A DNA stretch of 11,629 bases from NCBI GenBank assembly GCA_902463235.1, contig CABQER010000023.1:1-11629 (forward strand), in the 5' to 3' direction. Shown piece after piece: positions 1-5,584 of this stretch. The notes below the pieces were generated by a model. That model was given only the letters and a program-made list of their open reading frames with translations, made no database searches and had not been told where the DNA came from. How positions within the stretch are numbered: the first letter of the stretch is position 1; every line of letters starts with the position of its first letter. The position numbers were made by a program, and so were the translations under genes. Source of the stretch: an uncultured Faecalibacterium sp. Its GTDB lineage: Bacteria; Bacillota; Clostridia; Oscillospirales; Ruminococcaceae.

Positions 1-521
1 ACGGCCCGGGGGTGCGCACCAGCGTGTTCGTGTCCGGCTGCCGCCACCACTGCCCCGGCTGTTTCAACGCCGTGGCGTGGGACTTTGACTATGGCCAGCC
101 CTTCGATAAACCCACCCGCAACGAAGTGTTTGCTTCCTGCCAGCCGGACTATATCGCGGGCCTATCGCTGCTGGGCGGCGAACCCATGGAGCCGGAAAAT
201 CAGCGGGAGCTGCTGCCCTTCGTGCGCAACTTCAAGGCCTTGTACCCGAACAAAACGGTATGGTGCTATTCCGGCTACACCTGGGAACAGCTGACCGGCA
301 AAGAGCCAAGCCTTGCCCGGTGTGAAGCCACCGACGAGCTGCTGAGCCTGCTGGATGTGCTGGTGGACGGCGAGTTCGTGCAGGCAAAGCACGATATCTC
401 CCTGCGGTTCCGCGGCAGCAGCAACCAGCGTCTGCTGGATGTGAAAAAGACCCTTGCCGCCGGTCAGCCCGTGTGGTGGGAGGACGAAAAGGTGTTCGCC
501 ACCCATACCATGGAAAAATAA
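1..521 (+). CDS. nrdG: Anaerobic ribonucleoside-triphosphate reductase activating protein, 5'-truncated by the window edge
   Basis: Radical SAM activase that generates the glycyl radical on the anaerobic ribonucleotide reductase NrdD, allowing dNTP synthesis without oxygen. The reading frame enters at base 3 and is open from the window edge, so the GTG at 12 is an internal valine and not a start. The residues GPGVRTSVFVSGCRHHC followed by PGCFN give the CX3CX2C motif that binds the 4Fe-4S cluster in this family. The later stretch SLLGGEPMEPEN is the glycine-rich SAM-binding region, and LLDVLVDGEFV is typical of NrdG. About 172 codons are visible and the C-terminus is intact, so only a short N-terminal piece is missing. 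An nrdD gene probably lies upstream, outside the window. A terminator follows 15 bases after the stop. The family assignment is very secure. Confidence 0.95.
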   Translation, partial: GPGVRTSVFVSGCRHHCPGCFNAVAWDFDYGQPFDKPTRNEVFASCQPDYIAGLSLLGGEPMEPENQRELLPFVRNFKALYPNKTVWCYSGYTWEQLTGKEPSLARCEATDELLSLLDVLVDGEFVQAKHDISLRFRGSSNQRLLDVKKTLAAGQPVWWEDEKVFATHTMEK

Positions 522-535
522 ACACAACAGAAAAG

Positions 536-597
536 AGCGTCCGGTTTTCCACTTCCTGAACGGAACGTGTGGAAAACTGGACGCTTTCTTTTTTGTT
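536..597. terminator. Bidirectional rho-independent terminator between nrdG and recQ
   Basis: A 17-bp stem is formed by 536-552 and 569-585, with a single G-T wobble, around a 16-base loop. On the plus strand it is followed by a T-rich run (586-597). On the minus strand the complement of the A-rich stretch at 521-535 gives a weaker U-rich tail. It sits between two convergent genes and can end both transcripts. Confidence 0.9.
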
Positions 598-2175
598 TTA
601 CTCTCTGCTGCCCACGGCATCCTCGATGATGCGCAGGAAGGCATTGCCGTAGCGGGCGGCTTTCTTCTCGCCCACACCGCTGATATTCAGCAGTTCATCG
701 GTGCTCAGCGGCTTCTTCTCCACCATTTCCCGCAGGGTGGCATCGCTGAACACCATAAAGGCCGGGATATTCTGCTTTCCGGCCAGCCGCTTGCGCTGAG
801 CATAGAGGGCATTCAGCAGCTTTTCGTCAAACTCGCTCAGCTCACCTGCCACCGCCTTTGTGCGGCGCGGCTTCTCGGTCAGGCGGCGGGCATTATCCGC
901 CGCGCGCCGCCGGGAATACTCCACCTGCAGCTGCGCTTCCTGCTCTGCGGCCAGACAGCAGGAGCAGTTGCCGCATTTCTTTGGTGCAGCTTCGCCGAAG
1001 TAATGCAGCAGAAATCCCCGCAGACAGTCCTGCGTGGTGGAATAAAATGTCATGTACTTGAGCCGTTCCTCGGCCTTGCGGGCAGCTTCGGCTTTCACAT
1101 CGGCGGGCAGGCCGTTGTCTGCCTTCATCTCCTTTTCAATAAAGAAGCGGATGGTGCGCACATCGGTGCCGGAATAGAGCAGCGTGCACCGGGCGGGCTG
1201 TCCATCGCGGCCTGCACGGCCTGCTTCCTGATAATAACTTTCCAGATCCTTGGGCATATTGTAGTGGATCACGAACCGCACGTTGGGCTTGTCGATGCCC
1301 ATGCCGAAGGCATTGGTCGCCACCATGACCTGCACCCGGTCGTAGAGGAAATCGTCCTGATTCTTCCGCCGGGTATCCGCGTCCAGCTTGGCATGGTAGG
1401 CCGCAGCCCGGATACCGCGGCTCTGCAGCAGACGGGCAGTCTCATCCACCTGCTTTGTGGTGCTGCAGTAGACGATGCCCGCGTTGTCACCCTCTTTCAG
1501 CACAAGATCCAGCAGCTCCTTCGGCTTCTGGCTGGGCAGGGCGCGCCGGGTCTCAAAATAGAGGTTGGGCCGGTCAAAGCTGGTGGTCACCTCGTAGGGC
1601 TTCTGCAAGGCCAGCTGTTCCCGGATGTCGTCCCGCACATGGGCGGTGGCCGTGGCTGTGAATGCGCCCACCACCGGACGGCTGGGCAGGCTGTCCACAA
1701 AGGCTTTGATGCGCAGGTAGCTGGGCCGGAAGTCCTGTCCCCACTGGCTGATGCAGTGGGCCTCGTCCACCGTCACCATACTGATGGTCCGTTCCTGCGC
1801 AAACCGCTGGAAGCCGGGCATTTCCAGCCGCTCCGGTGCCACATAGATGATCTTGTACCAGCCTTCCCGGGCGCGGCGCAGCATCAGTGCCTTCTGGTTA
1901 TCGTTCAGGCTGTTGTTCAAAAAGGCCGCCGCCACACCGGCCTGCACCAGTGCCCCCACCTGATCCTTCATCAGGCTGACCAGCGGCGACACCACGATGG
2001 TGATGCCCGGCAGAAGCAGCGCCGGCACCTGATAGCAGATGGATTTGCCCGCACCGGTGGGCATCACCGCCAGTACATCCTGCCCGTCCAGCAGCCGCCG
2101 GACGATGTCCTCCTGTCCGGGGCGGAAGCTGTCGTAGCCAAATACCTTTTTTAAGATCGAGTGCGGGTTTTCCAT
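598..2175 (-). CDS. recQ: RecQ-family ATP-dependent DNA helicase, apparently without the RQC winged-helix domain
   Basis: 3'-5' DNA helicase of 525 residues, used in recombination and repair of stalled forks. Visible motifs in order are: the N-terminal glutamine motif (about 13-25), Walker A PTGAGKS (39-45), the Walker B box DEAH (137-140), TATAT (172-176), motif V TNAFGMGIDKP (286-296) and motif VI QEAGRAGRDG (315-324). A zinc-binding subdomain follows, with C384, C401, C404 and C407; the CX16CX2CX2C spacing matches E. coli RecQ. An HRDC domain occupies about 448-520. Only about 40 charged residues lie between the last zinc cysteine and HRDC, where E. coli RecQ has a winged helix of about 110 residues. 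This explains the short length against the usual 590-610. The start is ATG with GGAGG upstream (complement of 2180-2186). Helicase identity is certain. The orthology to RecQ rather than a RecS-like paralogue is slightly less so. Confidence 0.93.
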   Translation of the reverse strand: MENPHSILKKVFGYDSFRPGQEDIVRRLLDGQDVLAVMPTGAGKSICYQVPALLLPGITIVVSPLVSLMKDQVGALVQAGVAAAFLNNSLNDNQKALMLRRAREGWYKIIYVAPERLEMPGFQRFAQERTISMVTVDEAHCISQWGQDFRPSYLRIKAFVDSLPSRPVVGAFTATATAHVRDDIREQLALQKPYEVTTSFDRPNLYFETRRALPSQKPKELLDLVLKEGDNAGIVYCSTTKQVDETARLLQSRGIRAAAYHAKLDADTRRKNQDDFLYDRVQVMVATNAFGMGIDKPNVRFVIHYNMPKDLESYYQEAGRAGRDGQPARCTLLYSGTDVRTIRFFIEKEMKADNGLPADVKAEAARKAEERLKYMTFYSTTQDCLRGFLLHYFGEAAPKKCGNCSCCLAAEQEAQLQVEYSRRRAADNARRLTEKPRRTKAVAGELSEFDEKLLNALYAQRKRLAGKQNIPAFMVFSDATLREMVEKKPLSTDELLNISGVGEKKAARYGNAFLRIIEDAVGSRE

Positions 2176-2233
2176 GGGTCCCTCCGTATCATAGAATAGG
2201 TTTTTTTCTGCGCAATGTCTTCAAAACCATATC

Positions 2234-2242
2234 AGTATACCA
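2234..2242 (-). promoter_or_regulatory. Probable recQ promoter (extended -10)
   Basis: The minus strand reads TGG followed by TATACT (complement of 2234-2239), an extended -10 element about 60 bases upstream of the recQ start codon. The hexamer 17 bases upstream (GCGCAA) is a poor -35, which fits reliance on the extended -10. A perfect palindrome overlaps the spacer and is listed separately. Confidence 0.5.
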
Positions 2243-2259
2243 CAAAAGCCGGGCTTTTG
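2243..2259. repeat. 17-bp palindrome in the recQ promoter spacer, possible operator
   Basis: CAAAAGCC and GGCTTTTG form perfect 8-base arms around a single central G. The palindrome lies just upstream of the probable recQ -10 element, between it and the -35 position, where a bound repressor would block RNA polymerase. With a one-base centre it is a poor hairpin, so a dimeric protein site is more plausible than a terminator. No regulator is identified. Confidence 0.35.
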
Positions 2260-2345
2260 CGCAGGTACAGAGCCGTTTTTTCGGCAAAAAGCACGAAATG
2301 TCAAAGGTAATTTTTTTGCAAATGATAGCTTTTCAGGCGCGAAAA

Positions 2346-2354
2346 TGATATAAT
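2346..2354 (+). promoter_or_regulatory. Extended -10 promoter of the glycosyltransferase gene
   Basis: TGA followed by the consensus TATAAT (2349-2354) forms an extended -10 element. The -35 position 17 bases upstream (TAGCTT, 2326-2331) is poor. Transcription would start near 2361, giving a leader of about 64 bases before the ATG at 2425. Confidence 0.75.
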
Positions 2355-2424
2355 AGGAGCACATAACTCCATGTCCGGCGTTTTTTGTGCGCCGACTGTT
2401 GATAGAAAAAGGAGCAATCATCTT

Positions 2425-3453
2425 ATGCAGCAGAAACTCATCACCTTTGCCGTTCCGTGCTACAACTCGGCGGCATATATGCGCCATTGCATCGAGACCC
2501 TGCTTTCTGCCGGAGAGCAGGCCGAGATCATCCTTGTGGACGACGGTTCCGTGAAGGACGATACCCCCGCCATCTGCGACGAGTACGCCGCCAAATATCC
2601 CACCATCGTCAAGACCATCCATCAGGAAAATGGCGGCCACGGCGAGGGTGTGAATCAGGGCATCCGCAACGCCACAGGCCTGTACTATAAGGTAGTGGAC
2701 AGCGACGACTGGCTGGACACCGACGCCCTGAAAAAGGTTCTGGCCCGCCTGACCACTCTGGTGGCCCGCGGCACCGCGCCGGACATGATGATCTGCAACT
2801 ATGTGTACGAGCATGTGGAGGACAACACCACCCTGACCGTGCGCTACACCAACGTGTTCCCCCAGAACCGCCTGTTCAACTGGACCCATGTGGGCCACTT
2901 CCGCCCGGACCAGAACATCCTGATGCACTCGGTGATGTACCGCACCGAGGTGCTGCGCAAGTGCGGCATGGTGCTGCCCAAGCACACCTTCTATGTGGAC
3001 AACATTTTTGTCTACCAGCCCCTGCCCTATGTCAAGAGCATGTACTACATGGATCTGGATCTGTACCGCTACTTCATCGGCCGTGCCGACCAGAGCGTGA
3101 ACGAGAGCATCATGGTCAAGCGGGTGGATCAGCAGCTGCGGGTCACCCGGCACATGATCGACTGTCAGGATCTGGATGAGCTGAAGGATCAGAAACGTCT
3201 GCACGCCTACATGGTGCACTATCTGTCCGTGATGATGGCCGTGAGCGACATCTTCCTGCTGCTGGACGGCAGCGACGAGGCAAAGGCCAAGCGCACCGGG
3301 CTGTGGCAGTACCTCAAGGACCACGTAAGCACCGGTGTTTACCGTGCCGTGCGCTACAATCTGGGCGGTCTGACCGACCTGAAGTTCCCCGGCGGCGACA
3401 AGCTCACTCTGGGCGTCTACCGCCAGCTGCGCAAGGTCTTCAAGTTCAACTGA
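2425..3453 (+). CDS. Family 2 glycosyltransferase (GT-A fold)
   Basis: Transfers a sugar from a nucleotide-sugar donor, probably onto a cell-surface polysaccharide or lipid acceptor; the donor and acceptor cannot be told from sequence. The N-terminal GT-A domain begins at once with ITFAVPCYNSA and carries VDDGS (38-42), the NGGHGEG loop (69-75) and DSDDW (92-96), which contains the metal-binding acidic motif. The remaining 240 or so residues form a helical C-terminal region without clear membrane segments, so the enzyme is likely cytoplasmic or peripherally attached. I chose the ATG at 2425 because AAAGGAG lies 10 bases upstream and the protein starts directly at the first strand of the fold; an in-frame ATG at 2371 lacks such support and lies almost on the transcription start. 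The length is 342 residues. It stands alone behind its own promoter, divergent from recQ. Confidence 0.88.
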   Translation: MQQKLITFAVPCYNSAAYMRHCIETLLSAGEQAEIILVDDGSVKDDTPAICDEYAAKYPTIVKTIHQENGGHGEGVNQGIRNATGLYYKVVDSDDWLDTDALKKVLARLTTLVARGTAPDMMICNYVYEHVEDNTTLTVRYTNVFPQNRLFNWTHVGHFRPDQNILMHSVMYRTEVLRKCGMVLPKHTFYVDNIFVYQPLPYVKSMYYMDLDLYRYFIGRADQSVNESIMVKRVDQQLRVTRHMIDCQDLDELKDQKRLHAYMVHYLSVMMAVSDIFLLLDGSDEAKAKRTGLWQYLKDHVSTGVYRAVRYNLGGLTDLKFPGGDKLTLGVYRQLRKVFKFN

Positions 3454-3466
3454 TTCTTTGAAATTT

Positions 3467-3648
3467 ACTCCTTCCGTCACGTCTTACGCCGTGCCAGCTT
3501 CCTCAAAGAGGGAGCCTTTGGCAGAATGGAACACCTCTCCTTCTCGCCAGAGCCTCCCTCCGTGAGAAAGACTCCCCCGGCCGGGGGAGGTGGCACGAAA
3601 GTGCCAGAAGGGGAATGGGTGGCATCGCGCAGCGATGACGGAAGGAGT
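3467..3648. mobile_element. 182-bp MITE-like palindromic intergenic repeat
   Basis: The element is bounded by perfect 13-bp terminal inverted repeats, ACTCCTTCCGTCA at 3467-3479 and TGACGGAAGGAGT at 3636-3648, and similarity between the ends continues imperfectly inward. It has no coding capacity. Inside are several hairpins: 3490-3508 (GC-rich, around AAA), the perfect 18-bp palindrome CTCCCCCGGCCGGGGGAG (3572-3589), a TGGCAC stem capped by GAAA (3591-3606), and CATCGC/GCGATG around three bases (3623-3637). It starts 13 bases after the glycosyltransferase stop. No clear target-site duplication is visible. I recall similar repeats as common between genes in Faecalibacterium-like genomes, but no second copy lies in this window, so mobility is inferred. 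It may also work as an RNA-level 3' end or attenuator. Confidence 0.7.
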
Positions 3649-3697
3649 TTCTTTTTGTCACACGGCAAAAAATCTTTGCAAAAATGCCGTATTCCGG

Positions 3698-3726
3698 TTG
3701 CTTTTTGTCTGGGCGGATAGTATATT
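3698..3726 (+). promoter_or_regulatory. Promoter-like sequence upstream of the antiporter remnant
   Basis: TTGCTT (3698-3703) and TATATT (3721-3726) are separated by exactly 17 bases. It points at the T-rich stretch 3730-3790 and the antiporter fragment and may be the surviving promoter of a decayed gene. It is weak in the -35 half and could be chance. Bases 3649-3807 otherwise hold no gene that I can support, only a small stem ACGGCA/TGCCGT (3662-3690). Confidence 0.35.
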
Positions 3727-3807
3727 GGACGTATATGCGTTTTTTCTGGCTGCGCTGCGTTTTTCCTTTTCGTTCTTCCCTTTCGCTGATCGCGGGCCCG
3801 CTGCAGT

Positions 3808-4053
3808 GATGATATCCAGAAGTACCTCGGCATCACCCTGCTGCCGCAGGCCGGTGTGGCACTTGGCATGGCTGCCACAGCCGCCCAGCTCTCGGACGGC
3901 CACATGGTGCGCAACGTGGTGCTGTTCTCGGTGCTGGTGTATGAGCTGGCAGGCCCCACGCTGACCAAGATCGCACTGACTGCCGCTGGAGAGATCCGTC
4001 CCGAGGGACGCACCAGCGCCCGTGTGGAGAACAAGCCGGAAGAAGTTGCATAA
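3808..4053 (+). pseudogene. 3' remnant of a cation:proton antiporter gene
   Basis: The frame from about 3808 to the TAA at 4051-4053 encodes about 81 residues beginning near DDIQKYLGITLLPQAGVALG and continuing with the hydrophobic stretch VVLFSVLVYELAGPTLTKIAL. I recognise this as the C-terminal end of monovalent cation:proton (Na+/H+) antiporters of the CPA type: the last two membrane helices and a short polar tail. Full-length family members have about 400 or more residues. An in-frame stop lies just upstream (TGA, 3787-3789), and the sequence before 3808 is T-rich and unrelated. The only ATG (3856) lies inside the conserved helix and has no ribosome binding site. It therefore looks like a relic left by a deletion or recombination that removed the first four fifths of the gene. 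It stands next to the MITE-like repeat. The family call is from recollection of conserved C-terminal sequence. Confidence 0.65.
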
Positions 4054-4086
4054 AAGGTTGTTTTTTGTCGAAATGTCACGCAATCA

Positions 4087-4115
4087 TTGACGAACCCTGT
4101 TATTTTTTGTATACT
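4087..4115 (+). promoter_or_regulatory. Strong sigma-A type promoter of the abrB-like gene and hydrolase
   Basis: TTGACG (4087-4092) and TATACT (4110-4115) are separated by exactly 17 bases, five of six consensus matches in each hexamer. The start would be near 4122, leaving a leader of about 75 bases. The leader contains a small stem ACAAT/ATTGT (4134-4149 region) and ends with AAGGAG before the ATG at 4198. Confidence 0.85.
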
Positions 4116-4197
4116 GAGCATAGCGCCACTGGAACAATTTTCCTATTGTGTCACAGACTGGCTATCACAGGAAAAGGATAAAGGAGAATGGAATACT

Positions 4198-4449
4198 ATG
4201 AAAAGTACCGGAATTGTCCGCGGCATCGATGCGCTGGGCCGCATCGTTCTGCCCAAGGAGCTGCGCACCAGTATGCATCTGGACACTGACACCAAGCTGG
4301 AGATCTTTGTGGATGGCGACTCCATCGTGCTCAAAAAGCATCGGCCCGCCGGCAGCTGCGATTTCTGCGGCGAGGTGGATGAGTCTTCGGTGCAGTTTGC
4401 GGGCTACTGCATCTGCCCGGCCTGCCGCCGCAAGATCGGTGCACTGTAA
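4198..4449 (+). CDS. AbrB/SpoVT-like transition-state regulator with zinc-ribbon-like tail
   Basis: Small DNA-binding regulator of 83 residues. The N-terminal half is a swapped-hairpin AbrB domain: GIVRGIDALGRIVLPKELR (5-23) is the family signature, and LEIFVDGDSIVLKK (34-47) completes the fold. Such proteins bind DNA as dimers or tetramers. The C-terminal part carries C54, C57, C73 and C76 (CDFC and CPAC), with an extra C71, and could bind one zinc ion. Proteins of this type recur in clostridia as global or local repressors. The ATG at 4198 has AAGGAG 11 bases upstream; another ATG at 4188 is in a different frame. A hydrolase gene follows 24 bases later, so the two are probably co-transcribed from the promoter at 4087. 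Autoregulation is plausible but not shown. The targets are unknown. Confidence 0.88.
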   Translation: MKSTGIVRGIDALGRIVLPKELRTSMHLDTDTKLEIFVDGDSIVLKKHRPAGSCDFCGEVDESSVQFAGYCICPACRRKIGAL

Positions 4450-4473
4450 AACACACAAAAAGGAGGCTCTGCT

Positions 4474-5403
4474 ATGAGCCAGATGATCGATTTCACCGTC
4501 CCGTCCACTGTGCCGGGGCGGACTTTGCATGCCTTCCGCTGTGTGCCGGATGGTGAAGTAAAGGCGGTTCTGCAGCTGTCCCACGGCATGGTGGAATTTA
4601 TTGACCGCTACAAGCCGCTGGCGGAATATCTGGCCGGGCGGGGCATCCTTGTTACCGGCCACGACCATTTGGGCCACGGCGGCTCCATCCGCACCAAAGC
4701 GGACTACGGCTACTTTGCCGAGCCGGACGGTAACCGCGCCGTTCTGGCCGACCTGCACGCCATGACCGTGCGCACCAAAGAGCTGTACCCGGGCGTGCCT
4801 TATTTCCTGCTGGGGCACAGCATGGGTTCGTTCTATGCCCGGCAGTATTTGTGCGAATACGGCCATGAGCTGGACGGAGCCATCATCATGGGCACCGGCT
4901 TCCAGCCCAAGGCACTGGTGCAGTTTGCCAAAACCCTCTGCCGGGTGCTGGCGGTCTTTCATGGCTGGCAGTACCGCAGCAAGTTCGTGGCCAACATGTC
5001 CTTTATGGGCTACAACAAAGGGCTGGAGGGCCGCACCACCCACGACTGGCTCAACCGCGATCAGGCCGAGGTGGACAAATATCTGGCCGACGAACGCTGC
5101 ACCTTTACCTTTACGCTGAACGCCTACTACAGCATGTTCAGCGGCATCCTGCGCCTGCACGACCCGGCGTTCCTTGCAAAGATGCCCAAAGACCTGCCGC
5201 TGCTGTTCTTGGCTGGCGATGCCGACCCGGTGGGCGAACAGGGCAAGGGCGTGCAGCGTGCCATCCAGAGCCTGAAAGATGCCGGTGTGCAGAACATTGA
5301 GTGCAAGCTGTACCCCGGTGCCCGGCATGAACTGCTGGTGGAAACGAACCATCAGGAAGTGTTTGAAGATATCGGCAGCTGGCTGGAAAAGCATCTTGCC
5401 TGA
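4474..5403 (+). CDS. Alpha/beta hydrolase, monoacylglycerol lipase/lysophospholipase-like
   Basis: Serine hydrolase of 309 residues in the Hydrolase_4 (serine aminopeptidase S33-like) branch, whose members cleave monoacylglycerols, lysophospholipids or other small esters. The probable triad is S116 in GHSMG (nucleophile elbow), D251 in GDADPVG and H285 in GARHE. The oxyanion loop region reads SHGMVEF (36-42), and GHDHLGHGGS (62-71) is typical of this group. There is no signal peptide or membrane segment, so it should be cytoplasmic. The ATG at 4474 follows AAAGGAGG by eight bases, and the gene lies 24 bases behind the abrB-like gene, suggesting one operon. The substrate cannot be predicted. 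The fold and enzyme class are secure; the narrower name is a best guess. Confidence 0.88.
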   Translation: MSQMIDFTVPSTVPGRTLHAFRCVPDGEVKAVLQLSHGMVEFIDRYKPLAEYLAGRGILVTGHDHLGHGGSIRTKADYGYFAEPDGNRAVLADLHAMTVRTKELYPGVPYFLLGHSMGSFYARQYLCEYGHELDGAIIMGTGFQPKALVQFAKTLCRVLAVFHGWQYRSKFVANMSFMGYNKGLEGRTTHDWLNRDQAEVDKYLADERCTFTFTLNAYYSMFSGILRLHDPAFLAKMPKDLPLLFLAGDADPVGEQGKGVQRAIQSLKDAGVQNIECKLYPGARHELLVETNHQEVFEDIGSWLEKHLA

Positions 5404-5421
5404 TCTGCTGCATCCGTTTTA

Positions 5422-5449
5422 CCGTCATTCTGAGGAATGGCAGTACTTT
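5422..5449 (+). terminator. Possible weak terminator after the hydrolase gene
   Basis: A stem of about seven pairs (5424-5430 with 5435-5441, including one G-T pair) is capped by TGAG and followed, three bases later, by TTTTT at 5447. It lies about 20 bases after the hydrolase stop. Further hairpins, GGCTGGC/GCCAGCC (5460-5482) and a bulged one at about 5486-5502, fill the gap up to the stronger terminator at 5529. Confidence 0.4.
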
Positions 5450-5528
5450 TTGCCCTAATGGCTGGCGGCGCTTTTGCCAGCCTGACCGGCAAAAATGCCC
5501 GGCACTGAAAGTTTTCCCGATTGCTGAA

Positions 5529-5570
5529 AAAGTCCCCGGAACCAGCGTTCCGGGGACTTTCTGCGTTTAT
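5529..5570. terminator. Strong bidirectional terminator between the hydrolase and the flippase
   Basis: AAAGTCCCCGGAAC (5529-5542) and its exact complement GTTCCGGGGACTTT (5547-5560) form a 14-bp perfect stem with a CAGC loop. A and T tracts at both ends give U-rich tails in either direction. It separates two convergent genes and sits 15 bases beyond the flippase stop. Confidence 0.88.
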
Positions 5571-5584
5571 TTTCAGTTATGCTG

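Noticed and set aside
12..14. GTG at base 12 as the start of nrdG
   Set aside because: The frame is open to the window edge and the preceding residues GPG continue the conserved family N-terminus, so this valine is internal.
454..2154. Long plus-strand open frame of 566 codons opposite recQ
   Set aside because: It runs antisense through a gene with every RecQ motif intact. It has no ribosome binding site and its composition is typical of a shadow frame in GC-rich DNA.
2221..3480. Minus-strand open frame of 419 codons across the glycosyltransferase
   Set aside because: It is antisense to a clear GT-A gene and rich in H, V, Q and G, as expected for a reverse-frame shadow. No family signature is seen.
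3572..3606. Terminator for the glycosyltransferase gene formed by the GC palindrome and GAAA stem
   Set aside because: Neither stem is followed by a T tract, and both lie within the repeat element. An RNA-processing role is possible but not a standard intrinsic terminator.
3477..4121. Overlapping open frames on both strands in the 3.5-4.1 kb gap
   Set aside because: They run through the MITE-like repeat and the antiporter remnant in the wrong frames and have no start signals. The sense-frame antiporter similarity explains the region better.
5538..5551. GGAAC-CAGC-GTTCC resembles the core of a Firmicutes LexA box
   Set aside because: It is the loop-proximal part of a perfect 14-bp terminator stem between convergent genes, not in a promoter. 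The match is a by-product of the hairpin.
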